A stretch of DNA of 64,000 nt from Oceanospirillaceae bacterium (GTDB taxonomy: Bacteria > Pseudomonadota > Gammaproteobacteria > Pseudomonadales > Balneatricaceae). The stretch lies in the NCBI GenBank assembly GCA_018647765.1, contig JABGSN010000063.1, positions 33,646 to 97,645 of the forward strand, read 5' to 3'. Below the pieces are notes generated by a model. The model was not told where the DNA came from and did not search any database. It saw nothing but the letters and a program-made list of their open reading frames with translations. Each line of letters starts with the position of its first letter. Within the stretch, counting starts at the first letter, position 1. The position numbers were made by a program, and so were the translations under genes. Of this stretch, positions 1-8,793 are shown one piece after another.

Positions 1-1
1 C

Positions 2-499
2 TGCAGCAAAGTAAGGCGGCACCAAGATTTTCTAATGCCTTTGGCCGTGTCTTTTGGTCAAGGTTTACAAATGACCAATATACTCAAAGACATTTGGCAG
101 GACCAAAGCCGTGGCATTTGTTGGTTACCGCAAGACGTGTTTAGCCGCCACAATGTTGAGTTACAGGACTTTCCCAGTCAACGCACTGAGGTTGCATTTC
201 AACACGGGGTGATCGAACTTGTGACTATTGCCCATACACACTTATGCGACGCCATGCGTTACACCCTCATGCTGCCAAGTTCAGAGCAGGGTTATCGCAA
301 TTTTTGTTTGTGGGCCATTGGTATGGCCATGTTGACCTTAAAAAACATTCACCGTCGTCCAGATTTTGAGCACAGTTCGCAAATAAAAATATCCCGCAAC
401 AAAGTTAAAATCATCTTTGTGGTGACGCGTATTATTGGCCGTAGTAATGTGTTGGTACGCTTGTTCTTTAAACGCTTAGCCCGCGGTTTGCCTGTATAA
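2..499 (+). CDS. Squalene/phytoene synthase family protein, C-terminal part (gene cut by window edge)
   Basis: Only the last 165 residues are in the window; the reading frame is open to the left edge, so the internal ATG at 35 is not the real start. Seen: QMTNILKDIWQD, the second aspartate-rich (DxxxD) motif of trans-isoprenyl head-to-head synthases, followed by RGICWLP, which matches the family pattern after that motif. Known: these enzymes condense two C15 or C20 prenyl diphosphates to squalene, presqualene diphosphate or phytoene at the membrane. The substrate cannot be told from this half, and no carotenoid or hopanoid gene follows. The next gene starts 32 bases downstream. Confidence 0.8.
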   Translation, partial: CSKVRRHQDFLMPLAVSFGQGLQMTNILKDIWQDQSRGICWLPQDVFSRHNVELQDFPSQRTEVAFQHGVIELVTIAHTHLCDAMRYTLMLPSSEQGYRNFCLWAIGMAMLTLKNIHRRPDFEHSSQIKISRNKVKIIFVVTRIIGRSNVLVRLFFKRLARGLPV

Positions 500-531
500 C
501 TGAGCCTTTAATCGAGCCTGAGGAATAACCC

Positions 532-969
532 ATGTCTAATCATCAAATTCGACCTTTCCATTTAGCCATCCCAGTGCGAAATATCGCTGAATCACGGGCT
601 TTTTATGGTCAGTTGCTAGGTTTAAGCGAAGGCCGCTCTAGTGAGGAGTGGATTGATTGGAACCTGTATGGCCACCAGCTGGTGACGCACCTTAATCCGC
701 ATCTAGGTAACACGGGCAAGGTGGCTGTGCATGTGAATGGTGTAGATGGTAAAGGTGTGCCTGTGCCGCATTTTGGTGTGGTGTTGACCCTAGAAGACTG
801 GCAACAATTGGCTCAGCGCTTGGCTGGTCAAGTTGACTTTATTATTGAGCCTTGCACTCGTTTTAAGGACGAAGTAGGGGAACAATCGACTCTATTTTTT
901 AGTGACCCGAGTGGCAACGCTTTGGAATTCAAAGCGTTTGCCGACTTAAATCAGTTGTTTGCTAAATAG
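532..969 (+). CDS. VOC-superfamily (glyoxalase/dioxygenase fold) protein
   Basis: A 145-residue protein with the vicinal-oxygen-chelate pattern: an early [16 protein letters not shown] strand-helix unit, and three likely metal ligands His10, His80 and Glu132 (in SGNALEF). This is the single-subunit, two-module layout of small glyoxalase-like proteins. The start has a good GAGGA ribosome site. The substrate is unknown; close relatives are annotated only as VOC family or glyoxalase. Its stop overlaps the convergent ybiT stop by 8 bases. Family assignment is firm, function is not. Confidence 0.8.
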   Translation: MSNHQIRPFHLAIPVRNIAESRAFYGQLLGLSEGRSSEEWIDWNLYGHQLVTHLNPHLGNTGKVAVHVNGVDGKGVPVPHFGVVLTLEDWQQLAQRLAGQVDFIIEPCTRFKDEVGEQSTLFFSDPSGNALEFKAFADLNQLFAK

Positions 970-2557
970 CGACGGCTTGGCTGGCTAAGTATTCGCCATA
1001 AGTGCCTTGAAAATCAAAAACTTGCTGATCTTTTATTTCAACCACGCGGGTTGCCAAAGACGAGACGAATTCGCGGTCGTGGCTAACAAAGATTAAGGTG
1101 CCATCATAGGTCTTTAAGGCTTTGTTAAGGGACTCAATGGCTTCCATGTCTAAGTGGTTGGTCGGTTCGTCCATGATCAACACGTTAGTGTCCTGCATCA
1201 TCAATTTGCCAAACAATAAGCGGTTTTTCTCGCCACCAGAACAGACGTCGACTTTCTTTAGGTAATCGTCGGCGGTAAATAACAAACGCCCTAACATACC
1301 TCTTACGGTTAGGTCGTCATGTTTGGCTGTGCGCCACTGGGACATCCAATCAAACAGGGTTAAGTCACTGCTAAAGTCGCTGCTGCTGTCTTGCGGGCAA
1401 TAACCTAGTACGGCATTTTCAGACCACTTGATAGACCCCTTGTTAGCTTTCAGTTCGTCCAACAAGCAGCGTAAAAAAGTGGTTTTACCGACACCGTTTT
1501 CGCCAATCACCGCTAACTTAGAGCCGGCTTCCAAAATCAGTTCGCCGTTGCTAAATAGCGGTAGGTCTTCAAAACCATGACCTACTTTTTCCAACACAAG
1601 GGCCTGGCGGTGGAGCTTTTTATGGGCGCTAAAACCAATGTAGGGTGAAACGCGACTCGAGGCGATGACTTCGTCGAGTTGGATTTTCTCTAACTTTTTT
1701 GCTCTCGAAGAAGCCTGCTTGGCTTTAGATGCGTTGGCAGAGAAGCGGGCGACAAACTGCTGTAACTCTTCACGTTCGGCGCTTTTCTTGGCATTGGCCG
1801 TAAGTAATTGCTCTTGTATCAAAGAAGATGCCGTCATGTACGCTTCGTAGTTGCCTGGGTATACCCGTAATTCACCGTAATCGATGTCGGCCATGTGGGT
1901 GCACACAGAGTTAAGGAAATAACGGTCGTGAGAAATAATAATCATGGTGCTGCGACGCTGATTAAGTACTTCTGTAAGCCAGTTAATGGTGGCAATGTCG
2001 AGGTTGTTTGTAGGCTCGTCTAACAATAAAATATCGGGATCAGCAAATAGCGCTTGGGCTAACAAGACGCGTAGCTTCCAGCCTGGGGCCACTTGCGACA
2101 TTAAGCCCCAATGGAAAGACTCATCGATGCCTGCCTGAGTTAAGATTTCTGCAGCACGGCTTTCGGCGCTGTAGCCATCCATTTCGGCAAATTCAACTTC
2201 CAGTTCGGCCACTTTCATGCCGTCTTCTTCAGTCATTTCTGCCTGGTTGTAAATGGCTTCGCGGGCTTGTTTAACCTGCCAAAGTTTTGTATCACCCATG
2301 ATTACGGCATCAATGACCGAATATTCTTCAAACGCGAATTGGTTTTGGCTTAAGGTGCCCACAGTGTCGGTGGGAGAGAAAGAAACGTTGCCGGAGGTGG
2401 GTTTTAACTCGCCACTGAGTATCTTCATGAAGGTGGACTTGCCACAACCGTTGGCACCGATCAGACCATAGCGATTGCCATTGCCAAACTTAGCGGAGAT
2501 GTTTTCGAACAATGGCTTTGCGCCAAATTGCATGGTGATGTTAGCGGTGGTAATCAA
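962..2557 (-). CDS. ybiT: ABC-F family ATPase YbiT
   Basis: A 531-residue soluble tandem ATPase without membrane segments. Seen: first Walker [10 protein letters not shown] (34-42) and [11 protein letters not shown] (177-187), second Walker [10 protein letters not shown] (352-360), signature CSGGEKNR (439-446) and [11 protein letters not shown] (460-470). As in YbiT, the first signature is the divergent VAPGWKLR. A basic, helical inter-domain linker lies around 250-300. Known: ABC-F proteins bind the ribosomal E site and influence translation. The E. coli protein is 530 residues with a near-identical N-terminus ([12 protein letters not shown]). It is the last gene of a minus-strand group but lies 99 bases after the HD gene, so it may have its own promoter. 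Confidence 0.93.
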   Translation of the reverse strand: MITTANITMQFGAKPLFENISAKFGNGNRYGLIGANGCGKSTFMKILSGELKPTSGNVSFSPTDTVGTLSQNQFAFEEYSVIDAVIMGDTKLWQVKQAREAIYNQAEMTEEDGMKVAELEVEFAEMDGYSAESRAAEILTQAGIDESFHWGLMSQVAPGWKLRVLLAQALFADPDILLLDEPTNNLDIATINWLTEVLNQRRSTMIIISHDRYFLNSVCTHMADIDYGELRVYPGNYEAYMTASSLIQEQLLTANAKKSAEREELQQFVARFSANASKAKQASSRAKKLEKIQLDEVIASSRVSPYIGFSAHKKLHRQALVLEKVGHGFEDLPLFSNGELILEAGSKLAVIGENGVGKTTFLRCLLDELKANKGSIKWSENAVLGYCPQDSSSDFSSDLTLFDWMSQWRTAKHDDLTVRGMLGRLLFTADDYLKKVDVCSGGEKNRLLFGKLMMQDTNVLIMDEPTNHLDMEAIESLNKALKTYDGTLIFVSHDREFVSSLATRVVEIKDQQVFDFQGTYGEYLASQAVAI

Positions 2558-2656
2558 GGGAATCCAAACGAAGCAAAAAACGGGTGGCGTATTCTACCAG
2601 TTTTGGATGGGTGATACCATGTGTGCCACGGCGTCATTCTTAACATCCCGCCTTTG

Positions 2657-3238
2657 TTAGCTGAGCCATCCTTTCGCTTTTGCGTCATCGACCATGGGCT
2701 CCAGCAGTTGCCACAACTTTGGGCAGCCCTTGCTAATACGGCCGCCATTGACGGTTTTAACTTGAGCTACGCTAATGCCATGGGTTTGCCAGCTATGACC
2801 TTGGTCGTTGAGGTTATGGAGTAGGGGTAGGGCGCGGTCTAGGGCCTTGGCAAAGCGCGAATCAGCGCTCTTTGCCGCTTCGAATTCGTGCCATAGGGCA
2901 ATGTATTCGTCGCCCATGTCGTTGGGCAATAAGCCGAGTATGCGCTGGGTTGCTGCGGTTTCTGCAGCTTCGTGTTCGCTGCCTATGGCGTCATACACAA
3001 TGACGTCACCGGTATCGATTTCGCACAAATCGTGGATTAATAACATACGTAACACTCGGTCAATATCAACCGGCTGCGCGGCGTAGTCTTTGAGCATCAA
3101 GGCCGCTAAGGTCACTTGCCAAGAATGCTCAGCCGAATTTTCATAACGTTGCATACCCAAGGGGCGGGTTTTACGCAGAACAGCTTTGAGTTGGTCGATT
3201 TGTTTTACAAAATCAATGATTTTTATTAGATCTTGCAC
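2657..3238 (-). CDS. HD-domain phosphohydrolase (YfbR/HDDC2-like)
   Basis: A 193-residue HD-domain protein. Seen: SAEHSW (His38), the HD doublet in LLIHDLCEIDTGD (His69-Asp70), and a helical C-terminus; these are the metal ligands of the YfbR/HDDC2 subgroup. Known members are metal-dependent 5'-deoxynucleotidases or of unknown substrate, so nucleotide clean-up is the likely but unproven role. It starts 2 bases after the stop of the enoyl-CoA hydratase-like gene and is almost certainly co-transcribed with it. Confidence 0.8.
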   Translation of the reverse strand: MQDLIKIIDFVKQIDQLKAVLRKTRPLGMQRYENSAEHSWQVTLAALMLKDYAAQPVDIDRVLRMLLIHDLCEIDTGDVIVYDAIGSEHEAAETAATQRILGLLPNDMGDEYIALWHEFEAAKSADSRFAKALDRALPLLHNLNDQGHSWQTHGISVAQVKTVNGGRISKGCPKLWQLLEPMVDDAKAKGWLS

Positions 3239-3240
3239 AC

Positions 3241-4011
3241 TTATCCTTTGGGCTTTTTATTAACAAAGGCGTCAAGCCCATGTTGGGTTTCTGGTGTCAT
3301 GAGGTTGCACACCATGTGCTCGGCGGCAAATTGGTAGGCTTGTGGTAGGTCCATGTTGAGTTGTGGATAGAACATGGCTTTGCCAGTACGTACCGCAACT
3401 TTGGCTTTGCTGCTGATGGTGGCTGCTAGATCACGGCTAGTTTGAGTCAGGTCTTCTGCCGGCACAACGCGATTAACCAAACCTTGCTGTTGCGCTTCTG
3501 TGGCACTGATAAACTCACCGGTGAGTAACATTTCCATGGCTTTTTTAGGCTGTATGTTGCGGCTTAAAGCGACCGCTGGGGTGGAGCAAAATAGACCGAT
3601 ATTGATACCCGATACGGCAAAACGTGCGTCTTGTGACGCCACCGCAAGGTCGCAGGTGGCCACCAACTGGCAGCCCGCAGCGGTGGCTACGCCTTGCACT
3701 TGGGCAATCACCGGAATTGGGCATTGCACAATGGTTTGCATCAGTTGGCTGCATTGATCAAATAGGTTTTGGTAGTAGTCGACGTTGTTGTTGGCCTGCA
3801 TTTGTTTTAGGTCGTGCCCAGCGCAAAAGGCTTTGCCTTGGGCTTTAATGATAATGCAAGTGAGGTCATCCGTAAGGCTAGCTTGGTCTAACGCCAACTG
3901 CAGTTGCGCCATCATCTGCTGAGATAAGGCATTAAAACTGGCTGCACGATTGAGCGTGATTTCTAACCACTGTTGCTCTTGAGTGACAATAATGTGTTCA
4001 AATTCATCCAT
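3241..4011 (-). CDS. Enoyl-CoA hydratase/isomerase family protein, ECHDC3-like
   Basis: A 256-residue crotonase-fold protein with the CoA-binding/oxyanion segment FCAGHDLKQM (62-71) and GVATAAGCQLVATCDLA (107-123). The two glutamates that do the chemistry in true hydratases fall on Gln115 and Gly135, exactly 20 residues apart as in the family, so both are missing. The segment SGINIGLFCSTP resembles animal ECHDC3. The family is clear; hydratase activity is doubtful, and another acyl-CoA reaction or a binding role is likely. It sits between a DUF5062-like gene (11-base gap) and the HD hydrolase. Confidence 0.82.
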   Translation of the reverse strand: MDEFEHIIVTQEQQWLEITLNRAASFNALSQQMMAQLQLALDQASLTDDLTCIIIKAQGKAFCAGHDLKQMQANNNVDYYQNLFDQCSQLMQTIVQCPIPVIAQVQGVATAAGCQLVATCDLAVASQDARFAVSGINIGLFCSTPAVALSRNIQPKKAMEMLLTGEFISATEAQQQGLVNRVVPAEDLTQTSRDLAATISSKAKVAVRTGKAMFYPQLNMDLPQAYQFAAEHMVCNLMTPETQHGLDAFVNKKPKG

Positions 4012-4022
4012 GGTTTATTGCC

Positions 4023-4265
4023 CTATGACGCTATTTGTCGGTCGACCCACAGTGCGAGCTTATGCTGCATTGAAGGTTGCGAAACTTGATCTTCGGGTAA
4101 GGGTTGAATCAATTTATCGTGCACTAACAGGCGGTAGATATACTCGATTTTTGTGGCAGCAGAGTCGGTTGCTTCAAATCGGGCTACGCCTCGTGTATTG
4201 GCATATGCCGTGCCTAAAGCAATGGCCTTTTTCAGCAATTCCTTTTCGTTTTTTAGTTTTTTCAT
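4023..4265 (-). CDS. Small conserved protein, DUF5062-like
   Basis: An 80-residue soluble protein starting MKKLKNEKELLKKAI, rich in charged helical sequence, with no signal peptide or membrane segment. From memory it resembles the DUF5062 family of gammaproteobacteria, which has no known function. It is the first gene of the minus-strand group with the ECHDC3-like protein and the HD hydrolase, separated by only 11 bases from the next gene. Confidence 0.65.
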   Translation of the reverse strand: MKKLKNEKELLKKAIALGTAYANTRGVARFEATDSAATKIEYIYRLLVHDKLIQPLPEDQVSQPSMQHKLALWVDRQIAS

Positions 4266-4318
4266 AGTCCGTCACATACTCTCGAATTGAAACCTTAGCA
4301 TAGCTTAGCCCACTAACG

Positions 4319-4355
4319 AAAAAAAGGGCTAGTTTCATCGCGGAACAAGCCCTTT
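4319..4355 (-). terminator. Rho-independent terminator of amtB
   Basis: Read on the minus strand, just after the amtB stop: arms AAAGGGCT (4355-4348) and AGCCCTTT (4330-4323), an 8-bp stem with a 17-base loop, followed by four more T. Placed between amtB and the DUF5062-like gene, it separates the two transcription units. Confidence 0.8.
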
Positions 4356-4378
4356 AAAAGTGGTGGCGCTGATGTAAA

Positions 4379-5638
4379 TTAGCTGGCCGTGAATTCGGGG
4401 TAGGCTTCCATGCCACATTCAGAAATGTCTACGCCTTTGTATTCTTCCTCTTCGGTAACACGGATGCCCACTAGCTTTTTGATGACAAACCATACTACGA
4501 AGCTCAAACCAAACACCCAAACAAAAATAGTTGCGGCACCAATTATTTGGCCGCTGAAACTCGCTGCATCATTGGTTAACGGCACTAACAACAAACCCAG
4601 TAAGCCTGCGCTGCCGTGCACGGAGATCGCCCCTACGGGGTCATCTAACCGCAGTTTATCTAACGCCAGAATGCTAAACACCACTAACACACCGCCCAAT
4701 GCGCCAAATACGCTCGCTTCTAACGCCGTAGGGGTAGAGGGTTCGGCGGTGATGGTCACTAGGCCCGCAAGGGCACCGTTAAGCATCATGGTTAAGTCGG
4801 CCTTGCCAAACTTGATGCGCGCCACTAGCAATGCTGCAATAGCGCCTGCTGCAGCCGCTGCATTGGTATTAAGAAACACCATGGCCACAGAATGTGCGGA
4901 GTTGACGTCACCTAACTTGAGTACTGAGCCGCCGTTAAACCCAAACCAACCCATCCACAGGATGAATGTACCTAAGGTGGCCAAGGGTAAGTTGGCACCC
5001 GGAATTGCCCGCACTTGGCCATTGGCGCCGTATTTGCCCTTACGCGCTCCCAATAACAATACCCCGGCTAATGCCGCTGCAGCACCGGCCATATGTACGA
5101 TGCCGGAACCGGCAAAGTCCGAGAAACCGAGTTCACCCAGGTTGTACCAGCCAAATACATCGTCACCATTCCAAGTCCATGCGCCTTCCATGGGGTAAAT
5201 AAAACCGGTCATCACCACGGTAAAGACTAAAAATGACCATAATTTCATGCGTTCTGCCACCGCACCAGAGACGATGGACATGGCGGTGGCAACAAATACC
5301 ACTTGAAAGAAAAAGTCTGATGCGGCGGAATAAACCGATGCACCCCCAAACCCTTCGGCAGCGGAGTCAGCTAAGACCTGCGCCTTGTCGATCACTTCAA
5401 TGTCGCTCAGTAACCAACCACCGCCATACATGATTTGATAGCCCATGATTAAATACATAATGCAGGAGATGGCGAATAGCGCCACGTTTTTGGTGAGGAT
5501 CTCGGTGGTGTTTTTACTGCGAACCAAACCAGCTTCGAGCATGGCAAAGCCCGCGGCCATCCACATGACCAGAGCGCCACAGATTAAAAAGTAAAAGGTA
5601 TCCAGGGCAAACTGGAGTTCGTATAGGTTGTTTTCCAT
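4379..5638 (-). CDS. amtB: Ammonium transporter AmtB
   Basis: A 419-residue polytopic membrane protein with about 11 hydrophobic helices. Seen: the family signature around FAGSGIVHMAGA, the twin pore histidines His182 and His341 (ISVHGSAG), and DFFFQVVFVATA in helix 3. Known: Amt proteins conduct ammonium across the inner membrane and are gated by the PII protein GlnK. There is no glnK next to the gene here, unlike the usual glnK-amtB pair. A consensus sigma-54 promoter lies 44 to 59 bases before the start, which fits nitrogen control by NtrC. A terminator follows, so it is monocistronic. No cleavable signal peptide is obvious. Confidence 0.96.
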   Translation of the reverse strand: MENNLYELQFALDTFYFLICGALVMWMAAGFAMLEAGLVRSKNTTEILTKNVALFAISCIMYLIMGYQIMYGGGWLLSDIEVIDKAQVLADSAAEGFGGASVYSAASDFFFQVVFVATAMSIVSGAVAERMKLWSFLVFTVVMTGFIYPMEGAWTWNGDDVFGWYNLGELGFSDFAGSGIVHMAGAAAALAGVLLLGARKGKYGANGQVRAIPGANLPLATLGTFILWMGWFGFNGGSVLKLGDVNSAHSVAMVFLNTNAAAAAGAIAALLVARIKFGKADLTMMLNGALAGLVTITAEPSTPTALEASVFGALGGVLVVFSILALDKLRLDDPVGAISVHGSAGLLGLLLVPLTNDAASFSGQIIGAATIFVWVFGLSFVVWFVIKKLVGIRVTEEEEYKGVDISECGMEAYPEFTAS

Positions 5639-5681
5639 GGTGCGATTCTCGGCGAGTTGATTAGAAGACTAATTTCTCTAT

Positions 5682-5697
5682 TGCGATTATCGTGCCA
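5682..5697 (-). promoter_or_regulatory. Sigma-54 (RpoN) promoter of amtB
   Basis: On the minus strand the site reads TGGCACG-ATAA-TCGCA, matching TGGCACG-N4-TTGC(A/T) in all but one core position, with the required 10 bases between the -24 GG and the -12 GC. It lies 44 bases before the amtB ATG. Upstream (5784-5790 on the plus strand) is TGGTGCA, a perfect NtrC half-site, with a weak partner at 5774-5780. Confidence 0.85.
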
Positions 5698-5840
5698 AAG
5701 ATAATAAACGTATTAAAAACAATGTGTTATGGGGTATTTTTGCTGTAATTATAGTGTGGCTGGTGAGAGGCTAGGAACAACTCTGGTGCACTTATCGTTT
5801 GGGTTAGCGCCATATGCACTACTTTAGCGCGCAGTATGAT

Positions 5841-7052
5841 TTAGCTGGAATCGCTGGTTTTTACATCGTAAGGCGTAGGATCCATGCTTAAGTGCAGCTT
5901 ACGTCCAGTATACGGCGAGTGAGCCTTAACCACGTCCATATTGAGTTCTACGCCGATACCAGGTTTGCTGTTGGGTATGATGTAACCGTCTTGCCAATCG
6001 ATTTTTTGTTGCAAAATATCCGCATGAAAACCGTCCCATGTGCCAATGCTTTCCTGCATTAAAAAATTAGGTGTGGCCGTGGCTAGTTGTATACTGGCAG
6101 CGGCGCCAATAGGACCGTTATATAAGTGAGGTGCAATCTGGCAGAAGTGAACTTCGGCCATGGCAGCAATTTTTTTGGCTTCCAAAATGCCGCCAACGCG
6201 GCCTAGGTTCATTTGCAAAATAGCGGCTGCTTTATGTTTGAGTAGTTCGCTAAATTCATATTTGGTGGTGAGCCGCTCCCCAGTGGCAATCGGGATGCTA
6301 GTTTTTTGCGCAACTTGGGCCATGGCTTCGGCTTGCCCAGGTGGTACCGGTTCTTCAAACCACAAAGGATCAAACGGTTCTAGGTACTTAGCCAGCCGTA
6401 TGGCAGAAGCGGGTGTCATTTGTCCGTGAGTGCCAATCAACAAGTCACAATCGCTGCCTACGGCGGCGCGAATTTTTTCGCAAAACAAGGCGGATGTTTG
6501 CATGGCTTTAAGTGATACATGATGTCCGCTATAGGCTGAATACGGCCCTACAGGATCAAATTTTACGGCGTTAAAACCGAGTTCTTTATTGGCGAGCGCC
6601 GTATCTGCAGCCAACCCAGCGTCGGTATAGTCGTAGTCGCCCTGTGCATTTTTCGGGTAAAGGTAGGTGTAACAACGGAGTTTATCATGTACTTTACCCC
6701 CGATAAGCTCATAAACCGGCTGCTTAGCCGCTTTGCCAATAATGTCCCAGCAGGCAATTTCTAAGCCACTAAAGGCACCCATCATGGTGAGGTCAGGTCT
6801 TTGGGTAAAGCCGCTGGAATAACACTGGCGATAGAAACGTTCGATATGGTGCGGGTTATGCCCCTTTAAGTAGCGTTCAAATACATCATCTAAGGCTGCC
6901 ACCATCACCGTGGGGTGAAAACTTGAGGCGTAAACTTCGCCGACGCCTTGGATGCCGCAATCGGTACGTAAAGTCACAAAAACCCAGTACATGCCACCAA
7001 TATGGGGTGGTGGCACTGCAACAATGTGGCTTTGCATGCTAACAATGCGCAT
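5841..7052 (-). CDS. Enolase-superfamily (mandelate racemase/muconate lactonizing) enzyme, probable sugar-acid dehydratase
   Basis: Start chosen at 7052 (MRIVSM), preceded by AGAGGA; the longer frame from 7097 would run into trxC. 403 residues. Seen: N-terminal capping domain, then the barrel with Lys164 (AVKFDP), putative Mg ligands Asp203, Glu233 (WFEEP) and Glu259 (TGERL), and His309 (APHLYNGP) as a likely acid/base. Known: members abstract a proton alpha to a carboxylate. The pattern fits acid-sugar dehydratases or cycloisomerases, but the substrate is unknown and no sugar-catabolic genes are adjacent. It starts 17 bases after the trxC stop and is probably co-transcribed with it. Confidence 0.8.
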   Translation of the reverse strand: MRIVSMQSHIVAVPPPHIGGMYWVFVTLRTDCGIQGVGEVYASSFHPTVMVAALDDVFERYLKGHNPHHIERFYRQCYSSGFTQRPDLTMMGAFSGLEIACWDIIGKAAKQPVYELIGGKVHDKLRCYTYLYPKNAQGDYDYTDAGLAADTALANKELGFNAVKFDPVGPYSAYSGHHVSLKAMQTSALFCEKIRAAVGSDCDLLIGTHGQMTPASAIRLAKYLEPFDPLWFEEPVPPGQAEAMAQVAQKTSIPIATGERLTTKYEFSELLKHKAAAILQMNLGRVGGILEAKKIAAMAEVHFCQIAPHLYNGPIGAAASIQLATATPNFLMQESIGTWDGFHADILQQKIDWQDGYIIPNSKPGIGVELNMDVVKAHSPYTGRKLHLSMDPTPYDVKTSDSS

Positions 7053-7069
7053 AGACCGGTCCTCTGTGG

Positions 7070-7504
7070 TTATTTTACCATGGCTGCGTTTAACCATTGA
7101 TCAAATTGCTGTTGCGGCAAGGCGCCATTGAGTTGGTCTACGACCTTACCATTTTTGAACACCATTAAGGTAGGGATGCTGCGGATGTTGAACTGTGAAC
7201 CGAGCATTTGTTCGGCCTCGGTATCCACTTTTACAAAGCGCATCTGTTCTGACTTGGCTTGCGCCGTGTGTTCAAACACTGGGGCAAATCCGACGCAAGG
7301 TCCGCACCATGGCGCCCAAAAATCCACTACTACCGGTTTGTCGCTGTTCACTAAGGCGTTAAAGTTCGCTGCCGTTCCGGCGATCGGTTTACCTGCAAAC
7401 AAGGTTTGTTTGCAGGCGCCACAATTAGCTTCGTCTGTAATTCGCTGCGACGGAACCCGGTTGTTTTTTTGGCAGTGAGGGCAGCGGCTAGTAATACTTG
7501 GCAT
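7070..7504 (-). CDS. trxC: Thioredoxin 2 (zinc-binding)
   Basis: A 144-residue protein: an N-terminal zinc ribbon with CPHC (8-11) and CGAC (28-31), then a thioredoxin domain with WCGPC (66-70) and the cis-proline SIPT segment. This two-part layout defines TrxC, a cytosolic disulfide reductase linked to oxidative stress. A sigma-70-like promoter (TTGAAA, 16-base spacer, TATATT) lies 42 to 69 bases upstream. The enolase-superfamily gene follows in the same direction. Confidence 0.94.
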   Translation of the reverse strand: MPSITSRCPHCQKNNRVPSQRITDEANCGACKQTLFAGKPIAGTAANFNALVNSDKPVVVDFWAPWCGPCVGFAPVFEHTAQAKSEQMRFVKVDTEAEQMLGSQFNIRSIPTLMVFKNGKVVDQLNGALPQQQFDQWLNAAMVK

Positions 7505-7545
7505 AGGCTTATCTCGAGTAGGTCAATATATGTTTAGTATAGTCT

Positions 7546-7573
7546 AATATAATGACGATTGAAGCCATTTCAA
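7546..7573 (-). promoter_or_regulatory. Candidate sigma-70 promoter of trxC
   Basis: Minus strand: TTGAAA (7573-7568), 16-base spacer, TATATT (7551-7546), about 40 bases before the trxC ATG in the gap after ppnP. Pattern match only. Confidence 0.5.
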
Positions 7574-7588
7574 GGGGCGCTCTAGGGG

Positions 7589-7870
7589 TTATTCGTAAGT
7601 GCAGTGGTAAGCCGTTTGGCGTACAACTTTGACTTCAAAGCTGCTATTAGCTTCAACTTCAAATTGGTTACCGTTGGTAAAGGTGTTCCAGCTCGTTGTG
7701 CCTGGTAGCTTTACTTCGAGTTCGCCATCAATGATGGTCATGACTTCATATTGACTGGTGCCAAAGGTAAATTCACCCAGGTCCATCACGCCTACAGTTG
7801 TGGCCTGTGTTTTGCCTTGAAAGGCGATCGATTTAACATTGTCATCAAAATACGAATTGACGTTTAGCAT
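7589..7870 (-). CDS. ppnP: Pyrimidine/purine nucleoside phosphorylase PpnP
   Basis: A 93-residue single-domain cupin, the size of E. coli PpnP (formerly YaiE). Seen: N-terminal FDDNVKSI, VGVMDLGEFTFGTSQYEVMTII, GNQFEVEANSSFEVKV and the terminal YHCTYE. Known: PpnP cleaves a broad set of nucleosides with phosphate to free base and ribose 1-phosphate. It stands alone, upstream of trxC on the same strand with an 84-base gap containing a promoter. Confidence 0.93.
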   Translation of the reverse strand: MLNVNSYFDDNVKSIAFQGKTQATTVGVMDLGEFTFGTSQYEVMTIIDGELEVKLPGTTSWNTFTNGNQFEVEANSSFEVKVVRQTAYHCTYE

Positions 7871-8184
7871 GGTGGTGTTCTCTGTGAATTAATAAGATAA
7901 AACCGGATCATAGCGCCATTATTAGTTAGAGTCATTGCTAAATTGGTCCCTTAATTGGTTGTTAAGCGTCTTGGCCGTTATTTTTGGCGGTATTGCTACT
8001 AAATTATAAAGCGCCTTGGCGCTACCATGGCTGATGTGGGTAGCACCTGCTAAGCTGGTATAAGAACCCCCTTGACCCAGTCATGGGCAATAGGTTGTAT
8101 GAGGCTTGCACCGTTTGTGTTTGGGCCAAGGAATAGTTTCTATAGTAGCCAGAGGTTGACTGTTTTTGAGTTCGTACAATACCG
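7871..8184. other. Gene-free 314-bp gap before the lipase-like gene
   Basis: No convincing gene on either strand. The only structure seen is an almost gapless hairpin, AGCGCC-TT-GGCGCT near 8020. The plus-strand frame leading into the lipase-like gene carries several stops (8134, 8143, 8146, 8167), so it does not encode that protein's missing N-terminus. Confidence 0.6.
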
Positions 8185-8793
8185 ATGTCTTTGTGGTGGT
8201 TAGAAAAACGCTTGCTGGCAGCAGGTTTTGAAGTAGTGACGTTAGATTATGCCTCCTTGTCCCAAGGCGCCGACGCGGCGTTAGCGCAGGTTCAAAGCCA
8301 AATGCAACACTGCTGTGCCGATGATCAGCCGCTACACTTTGTGGGTTATTCGTTAGCTGGGCTTATGGTTCGAGGATTTTTGGCCGACCCCAAAAATCAA
8401 GCTTTTTTACAGCGCCTGGATCAAGTGGTGATGATCGGTACGCCTAACCACGGCACCCGCGCAGTTAATGCCGTTGCTGACCACATTTGGTTTAAACTAT
8501 TGGGTGAGACAACGGCCGCGTTAGGTGATGGCGAGCAGAGCTTCGCCAATCAGTTACCACAACTACAGTTTCAGGCAGGGATCATCGCCGGTAATTCGAG
8601 CTGGGGTATGGGTGACGCGATGTTAGCCGAGCCTAGTGATGGTCTGGTGCCTGTGTCTTCGACCAAGCTGGCGAATATGAAAGACTTTTTTCTGGTTAAT
8701 GCCAATCACTCGATGCTGAGATACAACACCATAGCAGCGCAGGAAACCGTTCATTTTTTACGCCATGGGGTGTTTTCTCATCGGCACGACTAA
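8185..8793 (+). CDS. Alpha/beta hydrolase (lipase-like), N-terminally truncated; possible pseudogene
   Basis: 202 residues with a full catalytic triad: Ser56 in GYSLAG, Asp152 in EPSDGLVP and His175 in NANHSM. Relatives begin with a strand ending in an HG oxyanion motif, then RTxxSMxxLxxxL. Here the frame opens at that second segment (RTIPMSLWWLEKRL), with a stop (TGA, 8167) six codons before the ATG and no HG motif in any frame upstream. About 15 residues therefore seem to be lost. The ribosome site is weak. It may be a decayed gene or a shortened variant. The stop overlaps the convergent malonyl-CoA decarboxylase stop by 4 bases. Confidence 0.65.
   Translation: MSLWWLEKRLLAAGFEVVTLDYASLSQGADAALAQVQSQMQHCCADDQPLHFVGYSLAGLMVRGFLADPKNQAFLQRLDQVVMIGTPNHGTRAVNAVADHIWFKLLGETTAALGDGEQSFANQLPQLQFQAGIIAGNSSWGMGDAMLAEPSDGLVPVSSTKLANMKDFFLVNANHSMLRYNTIAAQETVHFLRHGVFSHRHD

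Noticed and set aside
4410..5198. 262-codon open frame on the plus strand
   Set aside because: Lies wholly opposite amtB; its translation is low in complexity (Pro/Thr/Asn/Ala rich) and has no family look. It is a shadow of amtB.
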